A stretch of 45,027 nucleotides of DNA from the NCBI GenBank assembly GCA_944358375.1, contig CALVQT010000007.1, positions 1-45,027 on the forward strand, read 5' to 3'. The stretch comes from an uncultured Bacilli bacterium. Lineage in GTDB: Bacteria; Bacillota_I; Bacilli_A; RF39; UBA660. Below the pieces are notes generated by a model that did no database searches, had not been told where the DNA came from, and worked only from the letters and a program-made list of their open reading frames with translations. A program made the translations under genes and the position numbers. Positions 1-8,498 of the stretch are shown in pieces (position 1 is the stretch's first letter; every line of letters starts with the position of its first letter).

Positions 1-1
1 A

Positions 2-1057
2 ACATATTATAATAATGAACTTGGTTATACTGATTGTGATACAGTACAATGTAGTTTAGATGAATTGTATGGATTATTAGAATATATACCATCAGCATCA
101 AAATTTTTAATAGAAAAATCAAATCCTAGTACATTAATGTATTTTGATGCTACTACTACACAAAAAGGCGAAATGTGGGCATTCTCACAACCAGAAACTG
201 ACCAGTTGCCTGCAACTACAGATTATAGATACATAGGAAGTAATCCAAATAACTATATAATATTTAATAATGAAATATGGAGAATTATTGGGGTATTCGA
301 CAATAAAATTAAAATTATTAAAGATGAATTCATTGGACAAATGTCATTTGATTATAAATCTACAGTAGGATCATCTATTAGTAATTTAGGGTCAAATGAT
401 TGGACTGACTCACAAATTATGTATATGTTAAATCCAACAAATTTTAAATTAAAAGAAGGATATAAAATAGATGGAAATTATATAAAAGATGCAAGTCATA
501 ATATAATATATCAATTAGGATGTCAGCCATCGGAAATTAGTGCTGGTGCTTCATCATATAATTGTGTCGCTAATACATGGGAATTAAATGAAACGGCATT
601 ATCTCAAACTAGTGAAGCAACTTTTTATTTAGGAGAAGTTATATTCAATTCAACTACAAATTATGGTACTGCAAAAGATATGTATTTATATGAAAGAAAA
701 ATAAATGCTTATAATGATTCAATTGACAATAATTGGAATGGCATAGTTGGTTTAATCTATCCATCAGATTATGTTTATACATATGCAAATGGCGTAAATG
801 AAAGTTGTTATAATAATATATACACATGCAATCGTGATTTAATAGGCCCAAGTGTTTCGTGGCTATATAAAGATTATTACTTAATGATTTCTCCAAATAC
901 AACTAATGTTATGGTTGCATTTAATAACTGGGACTTTGTTATTGGAAGTCAAGCAGCATTTTATAAAGCTGGGATTAGACCAGTAATTTATTTAAAATCT
1001 GATATTAAAATAATAGGTTCGGGCACAAATGCTGACCCATATGTAATAGTAGAATAA
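2..1057 (+). CDS. Surface-protein-like gene, 3' part (5' end outside window)
   Basis: The frame is open from base 2 to the stop at 1055-1057, so the TTG at 65 is not a real start and the gene begins before the window. The visible 351 residues show no recognised enzyme motif. The first 30 residues contain two cysteines (DCDTVQC). A stretch 'YRYIGSNPNNYIIFNNEIW' is followed by aromatic-rich beta-type sequence, and the end reads RPVIYLKSD...GTNADPYVIVE. This 'is not at issue in place of / IIFN.E.WRIIGV ... RPVIYLKS' pattern resembles secreted modular proteins of gut Firmicutes (DUF6273-like). That family match is from memory and uncertain. Composition is richer in Asn, Ser and Tyr than the housekeeping genes, as expected for an extracellular protein. 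Function is unknown. No clear terminator follows. Confidence 0.75.
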   Translation, partial: TYYNNELGYTDCDTVQCSLDELYGLLEYIPSASKFLIEKSNPSTLMYFDATTTQKGEMWAFSQPETDQLPATTDYRYIGSNPNNYIIFNNEIWRIIGVFDNKIKIIKDEFIGQMSFDYKSTVGSSISNLGSNDWTDSQIMYMLNPTNFKLKEGYKIDGNYIKDASHNIIYQLGCQPSEISAGASSYNCVANTWELNETALSQTSEATFYLGEVIFNSTTNYGTAKDMYLYERKINAYNDSIDNNWNGIVGLIYPSDYVYTYANGVNESCYNNIYTCNRDLIGPSVSWLYKDYYLMISPNTTNVMVAFNNWDFVIGSQAAFYKAGIRPVIYLKSDIKIIGSGTNADPYVIVE

Positions 1058-1115
1058 TTGTATTTCTTAAAGTATTGTTTTATAAAAACTTTTTGTTTAA
1101 AACATAATCATTAAT

Positions 1116-1144
1116 TTGACAAACTTATAATAAAATATTATATT
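1116..1144 (+). promoter_or_regulatory. SigA-type promoter for the HAD-MBL-priA run
   Basis: A perfect TTGACA (1116-1121) is followed after 17 bases by TATATT (1139-1144). It lies just upstream of the RBS AGAGG (1151-1155) and the ATG at 1162, and probably drives the genes through at least priA. Confidence 0.75.
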
Positions 1145-1161
1145 GTTAGTAGAGGTTTATT

Positions 1162-1674
1162 ATGAAAAGATTATATATTGATTTTGATGGGGTTGTACTA
1201 GATACTATTCCATCTTTATATGCAGCTTTAGAAGCAAGTGGTACTGATATTTCTAATGAAAAAGAAACAGCTAGATTTTTTTCAACTTATGATTTTGATA
1301 TGATTATTAATGATGATTATATATTAAATGATTCAATTAATTGTATTAATAAGTTAATTAAATCTAAAATGTTTGAAATTAGTTTTTTGACACATGTAAA
1401 TTCATTACCAGAAGGTATTAGTAAAATAGAGTATTTAAGAAATAAATTTAAAAATATTACTATTATAATAGTTCCTAAAGAAATATCTAAAACTAAAATG
1501 GTTCATAGTGAGAATGCAATATTAGTTGATGATTATTCTGGAAATTTAATTGAATGGGAAAACACTGGTGGAATAGCAGTTAGATTTTCAAAAGAACTAG
1601 AGTCTAAAGGATTTAAAGTTATTAATAAATTAGATGCATTAATAACTATGTTTGATGGTGATGAAGAGTGTTAG
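1162..1674 (+). CDS. HAD-superfamily 5'-nucleotidase-like protein
   Basis: A cytosolic protein of 170 residues. HAD motif I is at the N-terminus (YIDFDGVVLDT, Asp7 and Asp9), motif II is probably Thr77 in FLTHVN, the motif III lysine lies among Lys106-112, and motif IV is LVDDY (Asp123, Asp124) followed by NLIEWENTGGIAV. This ending resembles the NT5C-type 5'(3')-deoxyribonucleotidases, so a nucleotide monophosphatase is likely, but the substrate cannot be read from sequence. ATG start with AGAGG six bases upstream. It is the first gene after a strong promoter and overlaps the next gene by 7 bases, indicating translational coupling. Confidence 0.75.
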   Translation: MKRLYIDFDGVVLDTIPSLYAALEASGTDISNEKETARFFSTYDFDMIINDDYILNDSINCINKLIKSKMFEISFLTHVNSLPEGISKIEYLRNKFKNITIIIVPKEISKTKMVHSENAILVDDYSGNLIEWENTGGIAVRFSKELESKGFKVINKLDALITMFDGDEEC

Positions 1675-2198
1675 ATGTATTAAAAGTAGTAACAGGTTTT
1701 TTAGAAGAGAATTGTTATATTGTTAATAATGGAGTTGATGCATTAATTATTGACCCTGGAAGTGAAGCAAATAAAATAATAGATACAATTAAAAAACATA
1801 ATTTAAATGTTATTGGAATATTAATTACTCATTATCATTTTGACCATGTTGGTGTTTTAGATGAAATAAAAAAAGAATATCCAAATGCAAAACTAGTTGA
1901 TTATAAAAATAAAGGCAATAATGTGATTGGACCTTTTAATTTTAAAGTTATACAAACTTTTGGACATACATTAGATAGTGCAAGTTATTATTTTGATGAA
2001 AATGAAATGTTATTTAGTGGTGATTTTATATTTAAAGGAACTATTGGTAATTTTGATGAAGATAATGAAGATATAATGATTAATAGTTTAAGTACATTTA
2101 AATATATGCCATTAAATGTTGAAATATATCCTGGTCATGGTGAAAAAACAAATGTTGAAGAAGAAAAAAATAATAATCCATTTTTAAGAGGTATTTAG
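1668..2198 (+). CDS. MBL-fold metallohydrolase (YqgX/GloB-like)
   Basis: A 176-residue metallo-beta-lactamase-fold hydrolase. It has the metal-binding signature THYHFDH (His55, His57, Asp59, His60), a third histidine in FGHT (His100), the bridging Asp119 in FSGDF and a last histidine in YPGHG (His157). This set is complete for a two-metal glyoxalase-II-like enzyme of the small bacterial YqgX type. The natural substrate (a thioester or similar) is not known. It starts at GTG inside the end of the preceding gene and its TAG overlaps the GTG of priA by one base, so the three genes are tightly coupled. Confidence 0.85.
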   Translation: MLDVLKVVTGFLEENCYIVNNGVDALIIDPGSEANKIIDTIKKHNLNVIGILITHYHFDHVGVLDEIKKEYPNAKLVDYKNKGNNVIGPFNFKVIQTFGHTLDSASYYFDENEMLFSGDFIFKGTIGNFDEDNEDIMINSLSTFKYMPLNVEIYPGHGEKTNVEEEKNNNPFLRGI

Positions 2199-4354
2199 TG
2201 CTTGCAAGTGTTATTGTAGAATATTCAGTTAAATCATTAAATAAAGTATTTGATTATATTATACCAAATAACATTAAAGATATTATTAGAATTGGTCATA
2301 AAGTTATTGTTCCTTTTGCTTCTAAAGAAGTGGAAGGTTTTGTTTTAAAAATTCATAATAATGTAGATAATAATATAGAATACAAAAGTATAATTAAGAT
2401 ACAAGATAGTGATTTTTATTTAAATGATGAATTACTCAAATTAGGTAGTTATATGAGTAATTCTTTGTTGTGTAATTTAATATCTTGTTATCAAGTTATG
2501 TTGCCAAAAGCATTAAAAGCATCAATTAAAACAAATATTAATAAAAAATATGATACTTATGTATATTTAAATACTAGTGTTGATATTGAAGATTATATTT
2601 ATAATCACAAAAAAGCATATAAAGAAATAGAAATAATTAATTTATTAAAAGATAAAGAAATGCTTAGAAAAGATATAAATTCTCCTCAATTAAGAAAATT
2701 AATAAGTAATAATATTGTATTAACAAAGAATGTATTGGTTAATAGGGAAGTATCTATTATGCAAAGCAATAATCAGGATATTATATTAACTGACATGCAA
2801 AATAAATGTGTTAGTGAAATATTAAATAGTAAAGATATTAATTATTTATTATATGGTGTTACTGGTAGTGGTAAGACTGAAGTTTATATTGAATTGATAA
2901 AAAATATGATTAAGAATAGTAAAACGTCAATAGTATTAGTACCTGAAATATCTTTAACCCCACAAATAGTATCAAGATTTAAGAATGTATTTGGAAATAA
3001 GGTTGCTGTTTTTCATAGTTCTTTATCTGAAGGTGAAAAGTATGATGAATATAGAAGAATTATGAATGATGAAGTTGATTTAGTAGTAGGGGCTCGTAGT
3101 GCTATATTTTCTCCACTTAAAAATATTGGATTAATTATAATAGATGAGTGTCAAAGTTCAACATATAAGCAAGAGAATACACCTAAGTACGATACAATTA
3201 CTATTGCTCAAAAAAGAGCGCAATATAATAACGCTAAAGTAGTTATGGGAAGTGCAACTCCATCACTTGAACAATATACAAGAGCAAAGAGGGGGATATA
3301 TAATTTAATAAGTTTAGATAGTAGAATAAGTGGTAAATTTCCATATATAAAACTTATTGATATGGAAAAAGAAGCAAAGAAACATAATTATATTATTAGT
3401 GAAGAGTTAAATGATGAAATTAAAAAGAGTTTAAGTGAAAATCATCAAGTAATATTATTATTAAATAGAAGAGGTTATTCAACATTTCTTAGTTGTAGTA
3501 ATTGTGGATATGTTTATGTATGTCCTAATTGTGATATATCATTAATTTATCATAAATCATCTAATTCCTTTTGTTGTCATTACTGTGGATATAGGTGTAA
3601 TAAAAGCAATATATGTCCTAAATGTAAACATGATGCAATTAAAGATTTAGGTTTAGGAACTGAAAAATTAGAAAGTATAATTAGACAAAAATATAATGTA
3701 AATGTTCTTAGAATGGATGCTGATACTACTAAACTTAAAAATTCTCATCAAAAGTTAATAAGTGAGTTTGAAAGTGGAAAATATAAAATTTTAATAGGAA
3801 CTCAAATGATATCAAAAGGGCTTAATTTTAGAAATGTTAGTTTGGTTGGAATAATAAACCCTGATAGTTCTCTTGCTATACCTAATTTTAGAAGTGGAGA
3901 AAAAACTTTTGAATTATTAAGTCAAACATCAGGAAGAGTAGGAAGATTTAATTTGCCTGGTAAAGTAATAATACAAACATATAATCCAACTAATTATGTA
4001 TATACAAATATAGTTAAAAATAGTTTCGAAAATTATTATAAGGAAGAAATGAAAATAAGAAATAAATTAAATTATCCTCCTTATTATTATATTTGTAGTT
4101 TAACTATTATAAGTAATGATTATCATAAATGTAATAATTATGCTAATAAAATAAAAAAATATTTAGATAATAATTTAGATGATAATTATATTATTTTAGG
4201 ACCTAGCATATCAAGTATTGTAAAACTTAAAAATAAATATAGATTTAATATAATGATTAAATATAAAGAATCTAAGAAACTATATAAAGTATTAAATGAA
4301 CTTAATAGTATTAATATTAAAGATGTAAATATTGATATTAATATAAATATTTAA
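2198..4354 (+). CDS. priA: Primosomal protein N' (replication restart helicase PriA)
   Basis: A 3'-to-5' SF2 DNA helicase that reloads the replicative helicase at stalled forks; 718 residues, near family length. Order: N-terminal DNA-binding domain (1-100), winged-helix region, Walker A GVTGSGKTE (220-228), a GSATPS motif (351-356), a zinc domain with cysteine pairs at 433/436, 442/445, 460/463 and 473/476, motif V GTQMISKG, and motif VI QTSGRVGR (576-583). The oddity is the Walker B / DExH box, which reads DECQ (316-319) where PriA proteins usually have DEEH. All other motifs look functional. GTG start overlapping the previous stop by one base. Extra cysteines at 459 and 467 are also unusual. 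Confidence 0.96.
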   Translation: MLASVIVEYSVKSLNKVFDYIIPNNIKDIIRIGHKVIVPFASKEVEGFVLKIHNNVDNNIEYKSIIKIQDSDFYLNDELLKLGSYMSNSLLCNLISCYQVMLPKALKASIKTNINKKYDTYVYLNTSVDIEDYIYNHKKAYKEIEIINLLKDKEMLRKDINSPQLRKLISNNIVLTKNVLVNREVSIMQSNNQDIILTDMQNKCVSEILNSKDINYLLYGVTGSGKTEVYIELIKNMIKNSKTSIVLVPEISLTPQIVSRFKNVFGNKVAVFHSSLSEGEKYDEYRRIMNDEVDLVVGARSAIFSPLKNIGLIIIDECQSSTYKQENTPKYDTITIAQKRAQYNNAKVVMGSATPSLEQYTRAKRGIYNLISLDSRISGKFPYIKLIDMEKEAKKHNYIISEELNDEIKKSLSENHQVILLLNRRGYSTFLSCSNCGYVYVCPNCDISLIYHKSSNSFCCHYCGYRCNKSNICPKCKHDAIKDLGLGTEKLESIIRQKYNVNVLRMDADTTKLKNSHQKLISEFESGKYKILIGTQMISKGLNFRNVSLVGIINPDSSLAIPNFRSGEKTFELLSQTSGRVGRFNLPGKVIIQTYNPTNYVYTNIVKNSFENYYKEEMKIRNKLNYPPYYYICSLTIISNDYHKCNNYANKIKKYLDNNLDDNYIILGPSISSIVKLKNKYRFNIMIKYKESKKLYKVLNELNSINIKDVNIDININI

Positions 4355-4382
4355 TATAATTTATTTTGAAAAGAGGTTATAT

Positions 4383-5315
4383 ATGAAGGATAAAAGAGTT
4401 GTATTTATGGGGACTCCTGAGTTTAGTGTACCAGTATTAGAAATGTTAATAGAAAATACTAATGTTGTTTTAGTAGTTAGTCAACCTGATAGTTATGTAG
4501 GAAGACATCGTGAATTAAGGATGTCTCCAGTCAAACAAATGGCGTTAAAGAATAATATTGAAGTATTTCAACCTGAAAAAATAAAAAATAATTATAGATA
4601 TATATTGGATAAGAATCCTGATATAATAATAACCTGTGCTTATGGTCAAATAATACCAGAAGAATTATTGTTTACACCAGAATATAAAGCCATAAATGTT
4701 CATGCTTCATTATTACCAAAATTAAGAGGGGGTAGTCCATTACATAGGGCAATAATAAATGGGTATAATAAAACTGGTATTACCATTATGTATATGGCTA
4801 AAGGAATGGATGATGGAGATATTATTAAACAAGAAAGTATAAATATTAATGAAGAGGATAATGTTGGTATTATACATGATAAATTAAGTATATTAGGACG
4901 AGATCTTCTTTTAAAAACATTACCTAGTATATTTAATAAAACAAATGATAGAATAGCTCAAAATCCAAATGAAGTTACATTTGCTTATAATATTAAAAGA
5001 GAAGAAGAGAAAATAGATTTTAGTAAAAAAGCTAAGGAAGTTCATAATTTAATTAGAGGTTTATATCCGTTTCCTGGAGCTTATGCTATATTAAATAACG
5101 AGATAATAAAAATATCATCTTCTATTGTTGGAAATAAAACAAATGCTGCATATGGAACAATTACTAATATATATTCAGATGGTATAGGTGTTGCTTGTAG
5201 TGATAATGAAATAATTATTAAAAAATTAAAACCAGCAGGTAAGAAAGAAATGTCTGCTTTAGATTTTGTAAATGGAAGAAAGAAAGAAAATTTATTGGGT
5301 GAAAAGTTATGTTAA
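4383..5315 (+). CDS. fmt: Methionyl-tRNA formyltransferase
   Basis: Transfers the formyl group from 10-formyl-tetrahydrofolate to initiator Met-tRNA. 310 residues, typical length. The N-terminal formyltransferase domain starts VVFMGTPEFSVPVLE. The catalytic set is present: Asn105 and His107 in INVHASLLPKLRGG and Asp143 in GMDDGD. The C-terminal OB-like domain follows from about residue 205. ATG start behind AAAAGAGG. It follows priA by 28 bases, the usual priA-fmt order of Firmicutes, and overlaps the following gene by 7 bases. Confidence 0.96.
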   Translation: MKDKRVVFMGTPEFSVPVLEMLIENTNVVLVVSQPDSYVGRHRELRMSPVKQMALKNNIEVFQPEKIKNNYRYILDKNPDIIITCAYGQIIPEELLFTPEYKAINVHASLLPKLRGGSPLHRAIINGYNKTGITIMYMAKGMDDGDIIKQESININEEDNVGIIHDKLSILGRDLLLKTLPSIFNKTNDRIAQNPNEVTFAYNIKREEEKIDFSKKAKEVHNLIRGLYPFPGAYAILNNEIIKISSSIVGNKTNAAYGTITNIYSDGIGVACSDNEIIIKKLKPAGKKEMSALDFVNGRKKENLLGEKLC

Positions 5316-5980
5316 AAGATATTAAACAAAAAGTAACTTTAGCATGTGGAATAATAGTTATTGTAATGATGGTTGTAGTAATTTTTTCTAGTAATAATGA
5401 ACATGTAAAAAAAGAACCTCAAGTAAATAGTGAAAAAATAATATCTTTGTTAAATAAAATTAATAATAATTATACTTTAAATATAGAAGAAAATATTAAT
5501 AATACAATAACTAAGTATATATATTATAATGATTCAAAATTGGAATTATATGAAAGAGAAAATGATACTGTTGGATATATAAAATATAATAATAATATAT
5601 ATAGCATAAATCCAGATGATAGAAAATTAAATAAAGTTAATGAATTACCATTTATAGAAGATAGATATTATAATGTAAATTTTTTAAAAAAAATTATTTC
5701 TATGTGTGATTTTAAGTTTAAAAGTATAAATAATGTAAGTTGTAAAATAGATAGAAATGATTATTTTACAAAACTAAATGAAACTTATAATACAACTTAT
5801 GGTAATGATAGTAGTGATATTATAAATATAAATATAAATTATAACAATACTTTAATTAATGGAATTAAAATAGATTATTCATTAAATAATAATATAAAAA
5901 TATATTATTTAGAATTTGTTAATGTTGGAACAACAGATTTTAGTATAATTTATGATCAATATAAGAATATTTTGGATTAA
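5309..5980 (+). CDS. Membrane-anchored protein of unknown function
   Basis: A 223-residue protein with one N-terminal membrane segment (about residues 10-28, ACGIIVIVMMVVVIF). The remaining 190 residues are polar, rich in Asn, Tyr and Ile, and presumably outside the cell. No signal-peptidase or lipobox site is obvious, so it is probably an uncleaved anchor. It starts inside the last codons of fmt and is therefore co-translated with it. I do not recognise the family. The single-anchor layout resembles the 292-residue protein after the enolase-like gene, but I see no sequence similarity. Confidence 0.7.
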   Translation: MLKDIKQKVTLACGIIVIVMMVVVIFSSNNEHVKKEPQVNSEKIISLLNKINNNYTLNIEENINNTITKYIYYNDSKLELYERENDTVGYIKYNNNIYSINPDDRKLNKVNELPFIEDRYYNVNFLKKIISMCDFKFKSINNVSCKIDRNDYFTKLNETYNTTYGNDSSDIINININYNNTLINGIKIDYSLNNNIKIYYLEFVNVGTTDFSIIYDQYKNILD

Positions 5981-6446
5981 TATATCTAGTTATGTCGAAT
6001 GTAATGAAAGTTAAATTTAAATGAGTTATTATTTATTTGGAGGTGGGAAAAACCAAAAATATAAATAAGATTTATAAAGATTTAGATTTAATGATTAATG
6101 ATTGTATTTTAGATTTATATTGTATTAAAAAAACTTCATTTTATAATTTAAATGAAGTTTTTTAAATACCAAATTATATTATAAAATATCACTAAAAAGT
6201 TTAAAATGGAAATAAATAGTGAATTACACATGACATTATGTTGTATTAAGTTATCTCTTGTTTATCACTTAAACAAATATTCAAAGATTTATTTTTTGTT
6301 ATGATGGTTTAAAATTATAGTACCTTTTCATATTGAAAAAGAGGCGTGGTAGCAACTTTTAGAATTAGTTAAGATTTTATTAAATTTAAAATAATAAATA
6401 AATATAAAATTATATATTTTTATTAAATTTGGTCAAAATACATTTA
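5981..6446 (+). other. Intergenic stretch with weak or decayed signals
   Basis: Over 450 bases without a supported gene. A GGAGG-containing leader at 6039-6043 precedes a 40-codon open frame (GTG 6043 to TAA 6165) that runs into a terminator hairpin; SD and start would overlap, so I do not call it. Around 6341-6376 the sequence AGAGGCGTGG..AGCAACTTTT is faintly like the 5' part of a lysine riboswitch, but the rest of the aptamer is missing. The DNA looks like degraded remnants. Confidence 0.4.
6128..6163 (+). terminator. Rho-independent terminator
   Basis: Perfect 13-bp stem (6128-6140 with 6151-6163) whose A-run and T-run arms make it potentially bidirectional. Loop of 10 bases. It likely ends the HAD-to-membrane-protein operon. 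Confidence 0.7.
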
Positions 6447-6476
6447 TTGACAAAATATGTCTTTTTGATGTAAAAT
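6447..6476 (+). promoter_or_regulatory. Promoter for gpsB-rnpB
   Basis: TTGACA at 6447-6452 and TAAAAT at 6471-6476, spacer 18. It is 22 bases upstream of the gpsB start and is the only good promoter before the RNase P RNA. Confidence 0.7.
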
Positions 6477-6498
6477 TGTATTTGGAAGAGAGGCTAAA

Positions 6499-6813
6499 AT
6501 GATGTATGAGGAGAAACAATCTCTAACTGCGAGGGAAATATTAGAAAAAGAATTTAAAATTGATGCTAGAGGATATAGACCTCAAGAAGTTGATCAATTT
6601 TTAGATTTAATAATTAAAGATTATGTTGAATTTGATGCACTAAAAAAGAGATTAATAAGTGAAATTAAATCTTTAGAAAATGAGAATTCTAGATTAAAAG
6701 CTGAAGTTAGAAATTTAAAAGCTTCATTAGACATAGCCGGCTCTAAGGGTGTAACTAATGTTGATTTGTTAAAAAGAATTAGTGATTTAGAAAAAGTAGT
6801 ATATGGAGAATAA
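6499..6813 (+). CDS. gpsB: Cell division regulator GpsB (DivIVA-like)
   Basis: A 104-residue coiled-coil protein that links cell-wall synthases with the divisome at the membrane. The N-terminal DivIVA/GpsB lipid-binding module is clear: SLTAREILEKEFKIDARGY followed by PQEVDQFLDLIIKDY. A heptad coil spans about residues 35-75 and the C-terminal trimerisation tail reads LLKRISDLEKVVYG, which is diagnostic of GpsB rather than the longer DivIVA. Start ATG 6499 or the next ATG at 6502, behind GAGAGG. Its stop codon lies within the first helix of rnpB, an arrangement (gpsB-rnpB) common in Firmicutes. Confidence 0.93.
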   Translation: MMYEEKQSLTAREILEKEFKIDARGYRPQEVDQFLDLIIKDYVEFDALKKRLISEIKSLENENSRLKAEVRNLKASLDIAGSKGVTNVDLLKRISDLEKVVYGE

Positions 6814-7161
6814 TTTTTTAGACATACGCTGCATATAATATATGTAGAGGAAAGTCCATGCTCACTCATGCTGGAATGCATGAAAATGTTCGTGCTAAGG
6901 GAAAAAATAACCTTAGGTAGTATATTTTTATACTAACGGCGTTGAAATAATCAAGTTCTGATTAAAGTAAACATAAAGTGCCACAGAGACGATTTTACTA
7001 GGAATAGTAAAGTGAAACGATGGTAAACCCCACGAGTGAGAAACCCAAATTTGGTAGGGGAACTCTTACAAATGAATAATAAAAGAGTAAGGGAAAGAGA
7101 AATCTTTAGATAGATGTATGTCACCTTTTTAGGTACAGAACATGGCTTATTAAAAATTATT
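6812..7161 (+). ncRNA. rnpB: RNase P RNA, class B
   Basis: The catalytic RNA that matures tRNA 5' ends. Conserved blocks are visible in order: GAGGAAAGTCCATGCTC (from 6847), TTCGTGCTAAGG, AAAGTGCCACAGAGACGA, GGTAAACCCC, GAGAAACCCAAATTTGGTA and ACAGAACATGGCTTAT (from 7134). Helix P1 forms between AATAATTTTT (6809-6818) and AAAAATTATT (7152-7161), which fixes the ends to within a few bases. The arrangement matches the Bacillus-type (class B) structure. It overlaps the gpsB stop codon and ends about 20 bases before the rodZ-like gene, so it is probably processed from a longer transcript. Confidence 0.97.
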
Positions 7162-7188
7162 ATATATATATTATATAGGAGAATGAAT

Positions 7189-7674
7189 GTGAAGGAAATA
7201 GGAGATGCTTTTAAAGAAGCAAGAGGAACTATTGGTATTTCAAAAGAAGAAGTTGTTAAAGATTTGAATATAACTGAAAGTCAACTTGAAAATTTAGAAG
7301 ATGGGAATATTAATGCATTTAAAGATGTATTTTTTCTTAAAGATTTGATTAAAAAGTATGCTAAATATTTAAATTTAGATGAAGATGAAATAATAGACAA
7401 ATTCAATGATTTTATATTTGGTTATACATCAAAGATACCATTAGATGAAATATTAGAACAAACTAGAGAAATAAATATATTGGAACTTAAAAATAAAGAA
7501 AATAAAGTGGTTTCACCTTATACAAATCCGACTAAGACAAATAATAATTTTAAATATATATTAATATATGGTGTTTCTGTTATGATTCTTATAATATTAG
7601 TTGTATTAATTGTTAGGTTTGTTAGTAATGAAGAAGTAGTAGCAACTAGTAGTATTTTTACTAATTGGAGGTAA
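7189..7674 (+). CDS. rodZ: RodZ/YmfM-like membrane-anchored HTH protein
   Basis: 161 residues: an N-terminal helix-turn-helix of the RodZ type (about 1-85, starting KEIGDAFKEARGTIGISKEE), a linker, and one membrane segment near residues 130-152. RodZ ties the MreB cytoskeleton to the membrane. Here only about ten residues follow the membrane segment, so the extracellular domain of longer RodZ proteins is absent. I choose GTG 7189 because AGGAG (7177-7181) sits seven bases before it. An ATG at 7183 is only one base from that SD, and the open frame upstream runs through rnpB. Position before pgsA supports the call. Confidence 0.8.
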   Translation: MKEIGDAFKEARGTIGISKEEVVKDLNITESQLENLEDGNINAFKDVFFLKDLIKKYAKYLNLDEDEIIDKFNDFIFGYTSKIPLDEILEQTREINILELKNKENKVVSPYTNPTKTNNNFKYILIYGVSVMILIILVVLIVRFVSNEEVVATSSIFTNWR

Positions 7675-7678
7675 GTTT

Positions 7679-8278
7679 ATGAATGTTCCTAATAAAATTA
7701 CAATTTGTAGAATGATTTTATCTATATTATTGATGTTATTAATGATATTTCCTGTTGAAAAAATAGGTATATCATTTCCAGAAATAATGATAAATTCTAA
7801 TCTTATTATAGATAGTAAATATTTAATATGTGGTGTTATATTTTTAATAGCATCTTTAACTGATTTTGTTGATGGTTTCCTTGCAAGAAAATATAATTTA
7901 GTTACTGACATGGGCAAAGTAATAGACGCTATCGCAGATAAAATATTAGTAAATAGTGTTTTAATAATATTTGCTGTTAATGGAAGTTTGAGTGTAATTA
8001 TTCCTGTTATAATTATATGTAGAGATATAGCAGTTGATTCTATAAAAATGGTAGCAGGTAGTAAAAGTGGTGCGGTTGCTGCATCTAAAACTGGTAAATT
8101 AAAAACAGTATGTATGATGTTTGGACTTACTTTATTATTCTTTTATAACTTACCATTTTCGTTATTTGGTATAAATAAAGTAGCAGAGGTACTTATTATG
8201 ATAGCTTGTATTTTATCGGTAATAAGTGGTGTTGAATATTTTAATAAAAATAAAAAATATATATTAAATTCTAAGTAA
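7679..8278 (+). CDS. pgsA: CDP-diacylglycerol--glycerol-3-phosphate 3-phosphatidyltransferase
   Basis: Integral membrane enzyme making phosphatidylglycerophosphate, the first committed step to phosphatidylglycerol. 199 residues with several membrane helices. The CDP-alcohol phosphotransferase signature D-x2-DG-x2-AR-x8-G-x3-D-x3-D is intact (DFVDGFLARKYNL...DMGKVIDAIAD). ATG 7679 with GGAGG seven bases upstream. The order rodZ-pgsA-recA matches Bacillus ymfM-pgsA-cinA-recA with cinA missing. A terminator hairpin overlaps its stop codon. Confidence 0.95.
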   Translation: MNVPNKITICRMILSILLMLLMIFPVEKIGISFPEIMINSNLIIDSKYLICGVIFLIASLTDFVDGFLARKYNLVTDMGKVIDAIADKILVNSVLIIFAVNGSLSVIIPVIIICRDIAVDSIKMVAGSKSGAVAASKTGKLKTVCMMFGLTLLFFYNLPFSLFGINKVAEVLIMIACILSVISGVEYFNKNKKYILNSK

Positions 8279-8294
8279 CATTTGTTACTTTTTT
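8273..8294 (+). terminator. Terminator after pgsA
   Basis: Stem AAGTAAC / GTTACTT with an ATTT loop and a T-run. It includes the pgsA stop codon and separates pgsA from recA. Confidence 0.8.
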
Positions 8295-8447
8295 AATTAT
8301 AACAAAATGCAATTATTGTTTAATAAAACTTAATTTTATAAATATATAATTACTTTTTTTATTGTATTTTTTTTAAAATAATTTAATTATTAATAAATAA
8401 ATTTTCTTATTTTTTAATTATAGCAAATATTTGTTCGTAAAAAAATA

Positions 8448-8476
8448 TTGACAAAGATATATAATTGTTTTAAAAT
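8448..8476 (+). promoter_or_regulatory. recA promoter with possible LexA box upstream
   Basis: TTGACA (8448-8453), 17-base spacer, TAAAAT (8471-8476). Directly upstream, the minus-strand reading of 8423-8437 is CGAACAAATATTTGC, a half-conserved match to the Gram-positive SOS box CGAAC-N4-GTTCG. Promoter likely; operator uncertain. Confidence 0.7.
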
Positions 8477-8498
8477 TAAGGTAATAAAGGAGAAAATT

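Noticed and set aside
65..100. TTG at 65 as a gene start
   Set aside because: The frame is open to the left edge of the window and there is no RBS, so the gene is simply cut by the window.
6043..6165. Forty-codon open frame after a GGAGG-like sequence
   Set aside because: The SD would overlap the GTG, the frame ends in a terminator stem, and the product shows no recognisable pattern.
6335..6380. Faint lysine-riboswitch-like segment
   Set aside because: Only about 30 bases resemble the 5' part; the remaining helices cannot be found and no lysine gene follows.
7114..7182. Longer N-terminus for the rodZ-like gene
   Set aside because: It would be encoded by the conserved 3' part of RNase P RNA.
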